Shown here: positions 1-8,465 of the stretch, piece by piece | Numbering within the stretch: position 1 is the first letter of the stretch | Layout: every line of letters starts with the position of its first letter | Assembly: GCF_020179425.1 (NCBI RefSeq) | Contig: NZ_JAILYM010000001.1 | Location: 62,001-126,000, forward strand | Origin: Novosphingobium percolationis | GTDB lineage: Bacteria > Pseudomonadota > Alphaproteobacteria > Sphingomonadales > Sphingomonadaceae | Direction of reading: 5' to 3' | DNA: 64,000 nt | The notes under the pieces: generated by a model | Told to the model about the DNA's origin: nothing | Database searches by the model: none | The model's input: the letters and a program-made list of their open reading frames with translations, nothing else | Program-made: the position numbers and the translations under genes

Positions 1-726
1 CTGTTCTGGGACGTGCCGCAGGAGGCTGTGGCCGAAGCCGACGCACCGGGCCTGAGCGATGGCGCGATCCGCCTGCACGGCGTGCATCTGGGCGCGCACC
101 GCTATGACTTCGCGGTGGGCAGCGGCGAACAGGTCGGCGTGATCGCCGCGCCGGGCGTCGAGCGCGGCATCGCCACGCTGCTCAAGCGGTTGCAGGCGCC
201 CGAACGCGGCTTCGTCAGCGTGGGCGGCGCCGACCTCGGCACGTTCGACATGTACCGCCTGCGTTCGGACGTGATCGTCCTGGACCGGCCGACCATCGTC
301 GAGATGACGTGCCGCCAGTTCCTGGCGCTCGCTTCGCCCGATCGCACGGGCATGATGCTCGAAGCGCTGTCGCTGGTCGGGCTGGAGCGGCGCATCGGCG
401 CATTGCCGGGCGGGCTGGACACATCGCTGTCGGGCTCGGGCTGGCCGTTGTCGGTGGGCGAGACGATGGCGCTCAAGCTCGCCGGCGCGATCCTGGCGCG
501 GCCGCGCGTGCTGGTGCTGTCGCCGCTCTACGATCTCCTGCCGCCCGACCGGCTGGACCGCGTGCTGGCCGAATTCCGCCGCCATGGCACCACCGTTCTC
601 CAGTTCACCGCGCGGCCCGAGGGCCTGATGCGTGATGCCTGGCTGTGGCTGGGCGAAACCCGGCAGCGCCGCGCGGCCAGCGCGCCCGAGGCCATGGCGG
701 CCCCTGCCGCCGGAAAGGAGGGCTGA
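1..726 (+). CDS. ABC exporter, degenerate nucleotide-binding domain (5' partial)
   Basis: C-terminal nucleotide-binding domain of an ABC exporter; the frame is open to base 1, so the membrane domain probably lies upstream. Numbering from the GTG at 13, the fold order is recognisable but the motifs are decayed. The Walker A stretch (about residues 41-57) has no GK[ST], and the Q-loop glutamine is replaced (LDRP near 90). The signature reads LSVGE (146-150), Walker B reads VLVLSPLYD (166-174) without the Asp-Glu pair, and the switch His is absent (LQFTA near 196-200). It therefore probably cannot hydrolyse ATP itself and would act as the silent half of a heteromeric exporter. A HlyD-type gene follows after 3 bases and a TolC-type gene follows that, which points to a type I secretion or tripartite export system. 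Substrate unknown. Confidence 0.75.
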   Translation: MFWDVPQEAVAEADAPGLSDGAIRLHGVHLGAHRYDFAVGSGEQVGVIAAPGVERGIATLLKRLQAPERGFVSVGGADLGTFDMYRLRSDVIVLDRPTIVEMTCRQFLALASPDRTGMMLEALSLVGLERRIGALPGGLDTSLSGSGWPLSVGETMALKLAGAILARPRVLVLSPLYDLLPPDRLDRVLAEFRRHGTTVLQFTARPEGLMRDAWLWLGETRQRRAASAPEAMAAPAAGKEG

Positions 727-729
727 ACC

Positions 730-1854
730 ATGGCGAGCCGTTCCGATACCTTCGACCATTTCCACACGCTGGCGGCGATCCGCGCGCCGCGCCTGATCGT
801 CGCGATCGGCTGGATGATCGGCATCGCCATTCCGCTGGTGGCGCTGGCGCTGGTCTTCGTGCCCTGGGTCCAAACCGCGCCGGGGCGCGGGCAGGTCGTC
901 GCGCTCGATCCGCAGGACCGGGTGCAGCAGGTCACCGCGCTCGTGCCGGGCCGCGTCGAGCGCTGGTACGTGGTCGATGGCCAGCAGGTGAAGCAGGGCG
1001 ACCCGATCGCCCGCATCGCCGACAACGATCCCGACCTGCTGGCGCGGCTGGGCGCGGAACGCGCGCAGGTTCTGGCGCAAATCGCCGCCACCGAGCAGGC
1101 GATGGCCACCGCCCGCATCGACGTCGGCCGGTCGGGCGCACTGTTCGCCGATGGCCTGGCCGCGCGGCGCGATCTCGAAGGCGCGCAGATCAAGGTGGCC
1201 GAACACGCCGCCAAGCTCGCCGAGGCGCGCGCCAAGCTCAGCCGGGTGGACATCGCGCTCAGCCGGCAGTCCGCGCAGCTGGTGCGCGCCCCGCGCGACG
1301 GGCGGATCCAGTCGCTCAACACCGCCGCCGCCGCAACGCTCGTCAGTGCGGGCGATTGGCTCGCGACGCTGGCGCCCGAGAACTCGCCCCGCGTGGTCGA
1401 GCTGATGGTCGATGGCCGCGACGTGGCGCTGGTGCGGCGCGGGCAGCCGGTGCGGCTGCACTTCGAAGGCTGGCCCGCCATCCAGTTCAGCGGCTGGCCT
1501 TCGGTGGCGCAGGGCATGTTCGATGGCCGCGTGCGCGCGATCGATCCGTCGGCGCAAGGGACCGGCCTGTTCCGCGTGCTGGTCGAACCGATGCCGGGCA
1601 AGCCGCGCTGGCCCGACGACAACTTCGTGCGGCTGGGATCCAAGGTGCGCGGCTGGATCCAGATGGAGACGGTCAGCGTCGGCTACGAACTGTGGCGCCA
1701 GCTCAACGACTTCCCGCTCGAATTCCCGACGCCGGTCGACACCGGCCCGCGCAAGGGGGCGGGCAAGGGGCTGGCCGACAAGGCCAAGGACGGCAAGAGC
1801 GCCGGAAAGGACGGCTACGGCGATGCGGCCAAGGATGGCGAGGAGGCCAAGTGA
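730..1854 (+). CDS. HlyD-family periplasmic adaptor protein
   Basis: Membrane fusion protein of 374 residues linking the inner-membrane ABC exporter to the outer-membrane channel. One N-terminal transmembrane segment lies at about residues 23-46. A first lipoyl half-motif follows (ALVPGRVERWYVVDGQQV, about 68-86), then a heptad-rich helical hairpin (about 100-165), the second lipoyl half and a beta-barrel domain. The last 35 residues are an unusual Lys/Gly/Ala/Asp-rich tail with repeated KDG units, probably disordered. The start is 3 bases after the ABC gene stop and is preceded by GGAAAGGAGGG. The stop overlaps the next start (ATGA), so the three genes form one operon. Confidence 0.85.
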   Translation: MASRSDTFDHFHTLAAIRAPRLIVAIGWMIGIAIPLVALALVFVPWVQTAPGRGQVVALDPQDRVQQVTALVPGRVERWYVVDGQQVKQGDPIARIADNDPDLLARLGAERAQVLAQIAATEQAMATARIDVGRSGALFADGLAARRDLEGAQIKVAEHAAKLAEARAKLSRVDIALSRQSAQLVRAPRDGRIQSLNTAAAATLVSAGDWLATLAPENSPRVVELMVDGRDVALVRRGQPVRLHFEGWPAIQFSGWPSVAQGMFDGRVRAIDPSAQGTGLFRVLVEPMPGKPRWPDDNFVRLGSKVRGWIQMETVSVGYELWRQLNDFPLEFPTPVDTGPRKGAGKGLADKAKDGKSAGKDGYGDAAKDGEEAK

Positions 1855-3233
1855 TGCGTCGTCTGCTCGCCCTGTTCGCGCTGTTCTTCGCTGTGCCCGT
1901 GCAGGCAGCACCGCTGACCCTCGCCGAAGTGCTCGCATCGTCCGCGCGGCACCAGCCGCTGATCCTGGAAGCCATGTCGCGCGAGCGGCAGGCCGATGCG
2001 CGTGTCCTGACTGCGCAAGGGCAGTTCGACCTGGTGTTCGAAGCCGACGCGCAGGCCAGGCCGCTCGGCTACTACGATGGCGCCAGTGCCGATCTCAAGG
2101 CAACCCGCCCGCTGCAGGGCAACGGCGGCAACATCTATGGCGGCTACCGCCTGTCGACCGGGGCCTTCCCGCTCTATGAAGGCAAGTCGGTCACCAATGC
2201 GCTTGGCGAAGTGCGCGCGGGCGCGGTCTTCGCGCTGTTGCGCGACCGGCTGATCGACGAGCGGCGGGGGCGACGCGACCTGGCGCAGGGCGATGTCGAG
2301 ATCGCCGCGTTCGAACGCGAAGTCGTGGCCATCGGCGTCCAGCGCCGCGCCATCGACGCCTATCAGCAGTGGGTCGCGGCGGGCCTGCGGCTGGCCCTCT
2401 ATCGCGAACTTGCCGATCTTGCCCGCAACCGGCAGGCCTCGATCGAAAGGCAAGTGCAGCTGGGCGCGCGGCCTGCGATCCTCGCGGTCGAAAACCGCCA
2501 GAACATCGTGCGGCGCACCGCGCTGGTGGTGCGCAGCGAACAGGAACTGGCGCTACTTGCCAACGCGCTGTCGCTGTTCCTGCGCGATGGCCTGGGGCGT
2601 CCGGTGGTCCCGGCCGCCGACCGCCTGCCGCGCGACTTGCCCGATGGCGTGCGCCCGCGCTTGCAGGAGGTCGAACTGCACCGCGCCGAACGGCCAGACC
2701 TGCGCACGCTGGTGGCGCGCATCGCGCAGGCCGATCTGCGCGCGCGCCTTGCCGAAAACGAACTGCGCCCCCGGCTCGACGTGCGCGTCGAAGGCTCGAA
2801 GGACTTCGGTGCGGGCAGCCCGACGCGCACCCCGGCCGAGGCGATGGTCGGCCTGCGCTTTTCGATGCCGCTGGAACAGCGCGCCGCGCGTGGGCGCATC
2901 GCCGAAGTCGCGGCGGAACGCGATGCCCTGTCGCATCGGCGGCGGCTGCTGGAAGAACAGATCGACGTCGATATCGCCAACCTGCAGACCCAGGTCGGCG
3001 GCGCGGGCAAGCTGGTGCAACTGGCAGGCGACGAAGCCGCGCTCGCCCGGCGCATGGCCGAAGCCGAACGCCGCCGCTTCGATCTTGGCGCCAGCGACTT
3101 CCTGCTCGTCAACCTGCGCGAAGAAAGCGCCGCCGATGCCGCCCTGCGCACGCTCGATGCCCGCCTGCGCGAAGCTGCGGCCCGCGTTGAACTGGCAGCC
3201 GTGCTGGCAGACAGGCAGGCACTGGGGCTCTGA
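1854..3233 (+). CDS. TolC-family outer-membrane channel protein
   Basis: Outer-membrane efflux protein of 459 residues. A Sec signal peptide (MRRLLALFALFFAVPVQA) fixes the start at 1854, where ATG overlaps the adaptor stop; the same frame is open further upstream but lacks a signal there. The mature protein is alpha-helical with the two repeated helical halves typical of TolC (around residues 125-215 and 330-440), rich in Ala, Arg, Glu and Leu. It would complete an inner-membrane exporter, adaptor and outer channel set with the two genes before it. Family membership is from the helical repeat pattern and context; the exported molecule is not known. Confidence 0.8.
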   Translation: MRRLLALFALFFAVPVQAAPLTLAEVLASSARHQPLILEAMSRERQADARVLTAQGQFDLVFEADAQARPLGYYDGASADLKATRPLQGNGGNIYGGYRLSTGAFPLYEGKSVTNALGEVRAGAVFALLRDRLIDERRGRRDLAQGDVEIAAFEREVVAIGVQRRAIDAYQQWVAAGLRLALYRELADLARNRQASIERQVQLGARPAILAVENRQNIVRRTALVVRSEQELALLANALSLFLRDGLGRPVVPAADRLPRDLPDGVRPRLQEVELHRAERPDLRTLVARIAQADLRARLAENELRPRLDVRVEGSKDFGAGSPTRTPAEAMVGLRFSMPLEQRAARGRIAEVAAERDALSHRRRLLEEQIDVDIANLQTQVGGAGKLVQLAGDEAALARRMAEAERRRFDLGASDFLLVNLREESAADAALRTLDARLREAAARVELAAVLADRQALGL

Positions 3234-3260
3234 CGGCAGAGGTCGGGACACTGTTCCGGT

Positions 3261-4727
3261 TCAGGCCACGCTGCCTTCCAGGATCTGCAAGGTCTTCAGG
3301 TCCGAATGGAAATCGAGCGCATAGTCGCCGCCCTCGCGCCCGATCCCCGATATGCCGATCCCGCCGAACGGTGCGGTCAGGTCGCGGATCAGGAAGGTGT
3401 TGACCCACACCGTGCCGCCGCGCACCGCGCGGCCCACACGCTCGGCGCGCTCCGCGCTGCCGGTGTAGACGATGCCCGACAGGCCATAGGCGGTCGAATT
3501 GGCGAGCGCCACGCCCTCGGCCTCGTCCCTGAAGGTCTGGAAGGTCAGCACCGGGCCGAACACCTCGCTCTGCACCACTTCGCTGTCGTTGCTTTTGGGC
3601 ACGATCAGCGTCGGCTCGATCCAGTTTGCGCTCTCCTTCCACAGCTTGCCGCCGCGCACTATGGTGTCGCCCTCCGCCCTCGCGCGCTCGATGAACCCCA
3701 GCACGCGCTCGACATGCACCGGGTGGATCAGCGCCGACATGGTCGTCGCCGGATCGCGGCTGTCGCCCATCACGTGGCCGTCGGCATAGGCATGGAACTT
3801 GGCGAGGAACTGCTCCTTCACACTCTCTTCCACGATGATCCGCGTGCCCGCCATGCACACCTGGCCGCTGTCGTCGAACTGGCCCGCTGCCTTCTTCGCG
3901 GCGGCGTCGATGTCGGCGTCGGCGAAGACCAGCAGCGGCGACTTGCCGCCAAGCTCGGCGGTGAAGGGCACGATGTTCTCGGCCGCCGCCTTGCCGATCA
4001 CGCGCGCGGTCGGCACGCTGCCGGTAAAGCTGATGCGCTTGATGCGCGGGTCGCTGACAAGGGCATTGCCCAGCTCCGATCCCAGACCCTGCACGATGTT
4101 GAACACGCCTGCGGGGAAGCCCGCCTCATCGATCAGGTCGGCCAGCAGCGAGGCCGACAGCGGCGACCAGTCGGCGGGCTTGAGGATCACCGTGTTGCCT
4201 GCCGCCAGCGCGGGCGCGCACTTCCACGTCGAGAGCATGAACGGCGCGTTCCACGGCGTGATGATCAGGGCAGGGCCGGAGGGCATCCGGATCACCCGGT
4301 TCAGCGTCCCGCGCGAGGACCACACGCGCTCTTCGTGCTCGCTCGCCAGGTCGGCATAGTTGCGGAAATTCGCCGCCCCGCGCGCGATCACGCGCAGCCG
4401 CAGGCTTTCCAGCAGCATCCCCATGTCGAGGCATTCGATCAGCGCCAGCTTTTCGACATTGGCTTCGATCAGGTCGGCGAGCCGGTGCAGATAGGCCCCG
4501 CGCTCCGCCGCGCTCAGCGCTGCCCACGCGGGGAAGGCGTCGGTCGCGGCCTGCGCGGCCAGCCCCGCCGTGGTCACGTTCCCGCGCGAAACGTCAGCCA
4601 GCTTGCGCGACCAGTAGAACGGGCAACGCGTTTCGAAGGTATAGGGCGAACGCACCCGCCTGCCGCCTATATAGTGATCGGGGGAAACGGAAATGCCTTC
4701 GATGTCAATGCGTTCGCGCGTAGTCAT
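3261..4727 (-). CDS. aldehyde dehydrogenase, HpaE-like
   Basis: NAD(P)-dependent aldehyde dehydrogenase of 488 residues from the ATG at 4727; an in-frame ATG at 4742 is possible but overlaps the upstream gene. Catalytic Cys291 (DSGQVCMAG), general base Glu258 (TAELGGKSP) and Asn160 (ITPWNAP) are all present. The overall pattern resembles 5-carboxymethyl-2-hydroxymuconate semialdehyde dehydrogenase and other ring-cleavage semialdehyde dehydrogenases, which fits the HpaD-like extradiol dioxygenase at 7512. It is the last gene of a leftward unit P450, gamma-glutamyl ligase, ALDH. Oxidation of a gamma-glutamyl-aminoaldehyde, as by PuuC, is the main alternative. Confidence 0.85.
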   Translation of the reverse strand: MTTRERIDIEGISVSPDHYIGGRRVRSPYTFETRCPFYWSRKLADVSRGNVTTAGLAAQAATDAFPAWAALSAAERGAYLHRLADLIEANVEKLALIECLDMGMLLESLRLRVIARGAANFRNYADLASEHEERVWSSRGTLNRVIRMPSGPALIITPWNAPFMLSTWKCAPALAAGNTVILKPADWSPLSASLLADLIDEAGFPAGVFNIVQGLGSELGNALVSDPRIKRISFTGSVPTARVIGKAAAENIVPFTAELGGKSPLLVFADADIDAAAKKAAGQFDDSGQVCMAGTRIIVEESVKEQFLAKFHAYADGHVMGDSRDPATTMSALIHPVHVERVLGFIERARAEGDTIVRGGKLWKESANWIEPTLIVPKSNDSEVVQSEVFGPVLTFQTFRDEAEGVALANSTAYGLSGIVYTGSAERAERVGRAVRGGTVWVNTFLIRDLTAPFGGIGISGIGREGGDYALDFHSDLKTLQILEGSVA

Positions 4728-4738
4728 GGGATCGCTTC

Positions 4739-6064
4739 TCAAACGTAGTGGAGGTAGTATGGGACGTGGTCCTCGGGCGCGGTTTCGCCCAGGATGCGCA
4801 CTTCCTCGCGCTTGATCGCCACGTAGTTGGCGATCAGATCCGGCCCCACGGCCTGCGTCAGCAGGCTGTCGGCCTCCAGCGCATCCAGCGCCGCGCCCAG
4901 ATCGTGCGGAGTGTGGCGATCGGTGTTGATCGTCTCCAGCCCGTCGTTGGTTTCAGCAGGCGGCAGGGCATAGCCGTTTTCCACGCCCAGCAGCGCCGCC
5001 TGCAACATCGCGGCGATGGCGAAGTAGGGGCTGGCCGCGCAATCGGCGAGCCGATGCTCGATCCGCGCCGCAGGGCCGGTCTCGGCGGAGACACGCACGG
5101 TCACGCTGCGATGGTCCACGCCCCAGTTGGCCCAGTATCCCGAAAGGCTCGCGGGCTGGAGCCGGGCATAGGAGTTGGTGGTGGGGGCAAGGATCGCCGA
5201 CAGCGCCTCGTGGTGGTGCAGCAGCCCCGCGATCGCGCCCTTCATCACGTCCGAAAGCTGGCCCGTCGCCACGTCGTCGGCAAACACATTGCTGCCGTCG
5301 GACTGGTTGAAGCTCAGGTTGAAGTGCAGCCCGCTGCCGCTCTTGTCGGCAAAGGGCTTGGGCAGGAACGACAGCAGGTAGCCGCGCTTGTACAGGATCT
5401 CGCGCGCCATCTGGCGGAACAGGAAGGCATCGTCTGCCGCCTTCATCGCATCGGCATAGCGCAACGTCAGCTCGAACTGCGGCGCATCGTATTCGGCATT
5501 GATCGATTCGATCGGAATGCCGCAGGCCTGCGCCATGTCCCAGATATCGTCGATCAGTCCGGCGGGGTCGGTGAACGGCCCGGTGCCGTACACGAAGGCG
5601 CCCGGCGTATCATAGGGCACCCATTGCCCATCGGCATCGCGCTGGAAGACATAGGCTTCCATCTCGATCCCCACCATCGGATCCAGCCCGCGCGCGCGCC
5701 ACGCCGCGATCGCGTTCTTCAGCGCGGTGCGGCCGCACAGCGCAAAGGGCTGGCCCTTGAACCACAGCTCGCCCAGCGCGATCTGCGTGCTCGCCTCCCA
5801 CGAAGGGCGCAGGGCTTGCGGATCGAAGCGCACTTCCATGTCGGGCAGGCCGTCGAGCATCCCGCCGCCGGGCGCGGCGACCAGCGCCTTGTCATAGGTG
5901 ACGGCAAAGGTGCCCACGCACATCCGCGCATGGCCCTTGCGCGCTTCGGACATCGGCACGTACTTGCCGCGCGCAAGGTTGAGCTGGTCGGCGAACAGCA
6001 CGCGGCATCGCTGCGTGGTTGCCGCTTGCGCCAGCGGCGCCGGGATCGTCGACATGGTGTTCAT
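4739..6064 (-). CDS. glutamine-synthetase-like gamma-glutamyl amide ligase
   Basis: ATP-dependent ligase of 441 residues in the glutamine synthetase superfamily, expected to join the gamma-carboxyl of glutamate to an amine. Visible motifs are the Glu pair in GIEMEAY (about 132-138), the GSGLHFNLSF glycine/His motif and the C-terminal RIEHRLADCAASPY active-site segment. It is more like PuuA and gamma-glutamylanilide synthetases (TdnQ/AtdA1 type) than nitrogen-assimilating GlnA, and no adenylylation Tyr motif was recognised. The start at 6064 has GGGGAGA 4 bases upstream. It lies between a P450 and an aldehyde dehydrogenase, with a class I amidotransferase and gabDT nearby, so amine catabolism rather than ammonium assimilation is inferred. 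Confidence 0.8.
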   Translation of the reverse strand: MNTMSTIPAPLAQAATTQRCRVLFADQLNLARGKYVPMSEARKGHARMCVGTFAVTYDKALVAAPGGGMLDGLPDMEVRFDPQALRPSWEASTQIALGELWFKGQPFALCGRTALKNAIAAWRARGLDPMVGIEMEAYVFQRDADGQWVPYDTPGAFVYGTGPFTDPAGLIDDIWDMAQACGIPIESINAEYDAPQFELTLRYADAMKAADDAFLFRQMAREILYKRGYLLSFLPKPFADKSGSGLHFNLSFNQSDGSNVFADDVATGQLSDVMKGAIAGLLHHHEALSAILAPTTNSYARLQPASLSGYWANWGVDHRSVTVRVSAETGPAARIEHRLADCAASPYFAIAAMLQAALLGVENGYALPPAETNDGLETINTDRHTPHDLGAALDALEADSLLTQAVGPDLIANYVAIKREEVRILGETAPEDHVPYYLHYV

Positions 6065-6075
6065 TTGTCTCCCCA

Positions 6076-7341
6076 TCAGCGCGCTTGGACGCGCACCGGC
6101 AAATATTTGATTCCGTGAATGAAATTGGACCGCAGATAGCTGTGGTCGGAAACCTGCTCGATCGCGGTCAGGCGCTTGGCCAGTTCCTGCATCACGATCG
6201 CCACTTCCAGCTTGGCCAGCCACATGCCGAGGCAGATGTGCGGGCCGCCCTGGCCGAACGACAGGAACGGATTGCGCGCCCGGCTCAGGTCGATGTCATA
6301 GGGCCGCTCGATCGCGGTCTCGTCGCGGTTGCCCGAAAGGAACCACAGCAGCACCTTGTCGCCGGCCTGCACCTGCTTGCCGTGGAACTCGAACGCGCGC
6401 GTCGCGGTGCGGCGGAAATGCGTGGTGGGCGAGGCATAGCGGATCATCTCGTCCGCCGCCGCTTCCCAGCTGTGGAACTCGCCGTTCTGCAACTGGCGCA
6501 GGATCTGCGGGTTGTTGGCGATGGCGTGGATCGTGGCCGAGATCGAATAGCGGGTGGTGTCATTGCCCGCCGCCACCAGCAGGCAGAAGAAGTTGCGGAA
6601 CTCGTCGCGGCTCATCCGTTGGCCGGTGCTGGTCGGCTCGCGCACCAGGTTCAGCACGCCGATCTGTTCGCCCGCGTCCATGCGGTCGAGCAGGTCGTTT
6701 GCGTAATCGAACAGTTCCATCGCAGCGGGCGAACGGAACGGCAGCATCCTGTAGGCATCGGTGTTGACCTGATCGACCACGAAATCGGTGTAGTCGGGGT
6801 CGGAATTGGAAATCAGCGCGTCGCCCTTTTCCACCAGCCATGGCCCGTCTTCCTGCGGCACGCCCATGATCTGCGCCAGCATCTGCATCGGCAGGCGGCG
6901 GGCGATGCGGTCCACCGCGTCGAACTCGCCTTCGGCCAGGCCCACGTCGAGCAACTCGGTCACGATCTTGCGGATCTGGTCCTCGAAGGTGGCAACGGTG
7001 CCCTTGGCAAAGGCCTTGGACACCAGCGCGCGGAAGCCGCGATGGTGCGGGGCGTCGGTTTCCTGAAAGGTCTTGCGCGCCTCGAACTCCTCTTCAGTCT
7101 GGTCCTCCATTCGGATGCCCTTGGCCGAGGATAGCAGGTCGGCCTGCCGGTTCAGTTCCAGCAGGTCGGCATGGCGCGTGACCGACCAGAAGCCCTTGTC
7201 GCCGTTCAGCATCTCGCTCCAGGCCATCGGATCTTCGCGGCGCATCCGCGCGAAGGTGGCGAACGGCGCGCCTTCGTTGAACGCGTCGAGCGAGGAAAGA
7301 TCGACGTGTGCGTCGGTCGAGCGCGAAAAGGGAAACTGCAT
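6076..7341 (-). CDS. cytochrome P450 (CYP125-like heme loop)
   Basis: Bacterial class I P450 monooxygenase of 421 residues. The oxygen-binding I-helix reads AAGNDTTR (about 257-264), the ExxR motif is EMIR (298-301), and the heme ligand is Cys370 in FGQGGPHICLG. This loop has the extra residue also seen in CYP125-like enzymes. It is soluble with no membrane anchor and needs a ferredoxin and reductase, neither of which is encoded nearby. It ends 11 bases before the gamma-glutamyl ligase start, and the divergent promoter region upstream (7342-7511) contains a tandem repeat. It may hydroxylate the amine, its gamma-glutamyl adduct, or the ring before cleavage. Confidence 0.9.
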   Translation of the reverse strand: MQFPFSRSTDAHVDLSSLDAFNEGAPFATFARMRREDPMAWSEMLNGDKGFWSVTRHADLLELNRQADLLSSAKGIRMEDQTEEEFEARKTFQETDAPHHRGFRALVSKAFAKGTVATFEDQIRKIVTELLDVGLAEGEFDAVDRIARRLPMQMLAQIMGVPQEDGPWLVEKGDALISNSDPDYTDFVVDQVNTDAYRMLPFRSPAAMELFDYANDLLDRMDAGEQIGVLNLVREPTSTGQRMSRDEFRNFFCLLVAAGNDTTRYSISATIHAIANNPQILRQLQNGEFHSWEAAADEMIRYASPTTHFRRTATRAFEFHGKQVQAGDKVLLWFLSGNRDETAIERPYDIDLSRARNPFLSFGQGGPHICLGMWLAKLEVAIVMQELAKRLTAIEQVSDHSYLRSNFIHGIKYLPVRVQAR

Positions 7342-7392
7342 TCGAAGGCCTCCTGTCCTGAGGCTGTGCTAGTCCGGCAGGTGGCCGCGGGA

Positions 7393-7434
7393 CTTGGCAG
7401 AACCGGACAGACTCTTGGCAGAAGCGGTCAGACT
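7393..7434. promoter_or_regulatory. tandem 21-bp direct repeat in divergent P450/dioxygenase promoter
   Basis: Two adjacent 21-base copies (7393-7413 and 7414-7434) both start CTTGGCAGAA and end CAGACT; they differ at only two positions. Direct half-sites about 21 bases apart, on one face of the helix, are the usual arrangement bound by AraC-family proteins. The AraC-type gene at 9318-10322 is the nearest candidate. The element sits between the divergent P450 (start 7341) and dioxygenase (start 7512). Binding is inference. Confidence 0.6.
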
Positions 7435-7511
7435 GGGCGGGGGCTATTCAGGTCGGCAGCCAAGGTCCCTACTAGGGCAGGCGATCCAGTAGCTTTAAGG
7501 GAGAGCCTGCC

Positions 7512-8384
7512 ATGGGCGAGATCATCGGAGCCGGCCTTGTCGCACATGCGCCGACCATCATGTTGCCGAAGGAAATCCGTTACGAACTGAACGAAGGCAA
7601 GGAGATCAGCCTCGTTCCCGGCCTCCAGCGGCTCAAGCGCGAAGTGCTCGACGTGTTGAAGCCCGACACCATCGTGCTGTTCGATTCGCATTGGTTCACG
7701 ATCGTCGAATTCTGCATCGCCGCGCAGGACCGCCGCTCCGGTCTTTATACTTCGGATGAACTTCCGCGTGGAATGTGCAGGATTCCCTATGATCTGAAGG
7801 GAAGTCCCGCGCTCGCCCACGCCATGGCCGATGGCGCCAGCGCCGCCGGCGTGCGTACCACCGCGATCGACGATCCCTACCTTCCGGTTCACTATCCCAC
7901 GGTGAACCTGTCGACCTACCTCAACGGTGGCGAGGAATGGGTCTCGGTCAGCCACGCCTATTCGGCGGAACCCGACGACTTCCTGAAAGTGGGCGAAGGT
8001 ATTGGAAAAGCCATCGCCGAATCCGACAAGCGCGTGGTGCTGATCGCCAGCGGATCGATGAGCCACCGTTTCTGGCCCTTCAAGCAGATCCCGCTGCACG
8101 AATCCTCTGACCCGATCCACATCTCCACCCCCGAAGCGCGCGAGGCCGATTACGAACGCCTGCGCTGGTTCGCGGAAGGGAACCACGCCGCCGTGATCGA
8201 CACGATGCCCGAATACCTGCGCCACGCCCCCGAGGCGCGCTTCGGACATTACCTGATGATGGCGGCGGCTTGCGGCGGGCGGAACTGGAAGGCGAAGGGG
8301 CGGCAGTTTTCGGACTACGAGAACGCCACCGGGACCAGCCAGGTCCACGTCTGGTTCGACAAGCCGGAGGATGGCTGGAACTGA
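7512..8384 (+). CDS. class III extradiol ring-cleavage dioxygenase, HpaD/HpcB-like
   Basis: LigB-superfamily Fe(II) dioxygenase of 290 residues. The probable metal ligands are His12 (GLVAHAP), His60 (LFDSHWF) and Glu241 (PEARFGHY), with the catalytic base His185 in GSMSHR. TIVLFDSHWF and GLYTSDELPRG match the pattern of 3,4-dihydroxyphenylacetate (homoprotocatechuate) 2,3-dioxygenase better than that of protocatechuate 4,5-dioxygenase. It would cleave a catechol meta to the hydroxyls, giving a semialdehyde for an HpaE-like dehydrogenase. It is a single-gene unit transcribed away from the P450, with GGGAGAGCC before the ATG, and is followed by a strong hairpin. An aminophenol substrate is possible given the amine-related neighbours. 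Confidence 0.85.
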   Translation: MGEIIGAGLVAHAPTIMLPKEIRYELNEGKEISLVPGLQRLKREVLDVLKPDTIVLFDSHWFTIVEFCIAAQDRRSGLYTSDELPRGMCRIPYDLKGSPALAHAMADGASAAGVRTTAIDDPYLPVHYPTVNLSTYLNGGEEWVSVSHAYSAEPDDFLKVGEGIGKAIAESDKRVVLIASGSMSHRFWPFKQIPLHESSDPIHISTPEAREADYERLRWFAEGNHAAVIDTMPEYLRHAPEARFGHYLMMAAACGGRNWKAKGRQFSDYENATGTSQVHVWFDKPEDGWN

Positions 8385-8401
8385 TTGTTTCGGGTACGAA
8401 A

Positions 8402-8425
8402 AAGGGGGGGCTTCAGGCCCCCCTT
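8402..8425. terminator. bidirectional terminator hairpin
   Basis: AAGGGGGG pairs with CCCCCCTT (8402-8409 and 8418-8425) around an 8-base loop, with an A-run on the left. It lies between the convergent dioxygenase (ends 8384) and amidotransferase (ends 8454), so it could stop both transcripts. Confidence 0.75.
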
Positions 8426-8445
8426 GGTATCGCTCGGGTCGCTTT

Positions 8446-8465
8446 AGGTGTCGTTAGGTGTCGTT
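8446..8465. repeat. tandem 10-bp repeat AGGTGTCGTT x2
   Basis: Two abutting copies of AGGTGTCGTT; the second forms the last codons and stop of the amidotransferase gene. The same 10-mer recurs twice at 37503-37533, also just past a terminator and at the 3' end of a leftward gene. Confidence 0.6.

Noticed and set aside
645-1853. N-terminal extension of the TolC-type gene
   Set aside because: The open frame upstream of 1854 is Arg/Ala-rich, overlaps the adaptor gene entirely, and a clear signal peptide begins at 1854.
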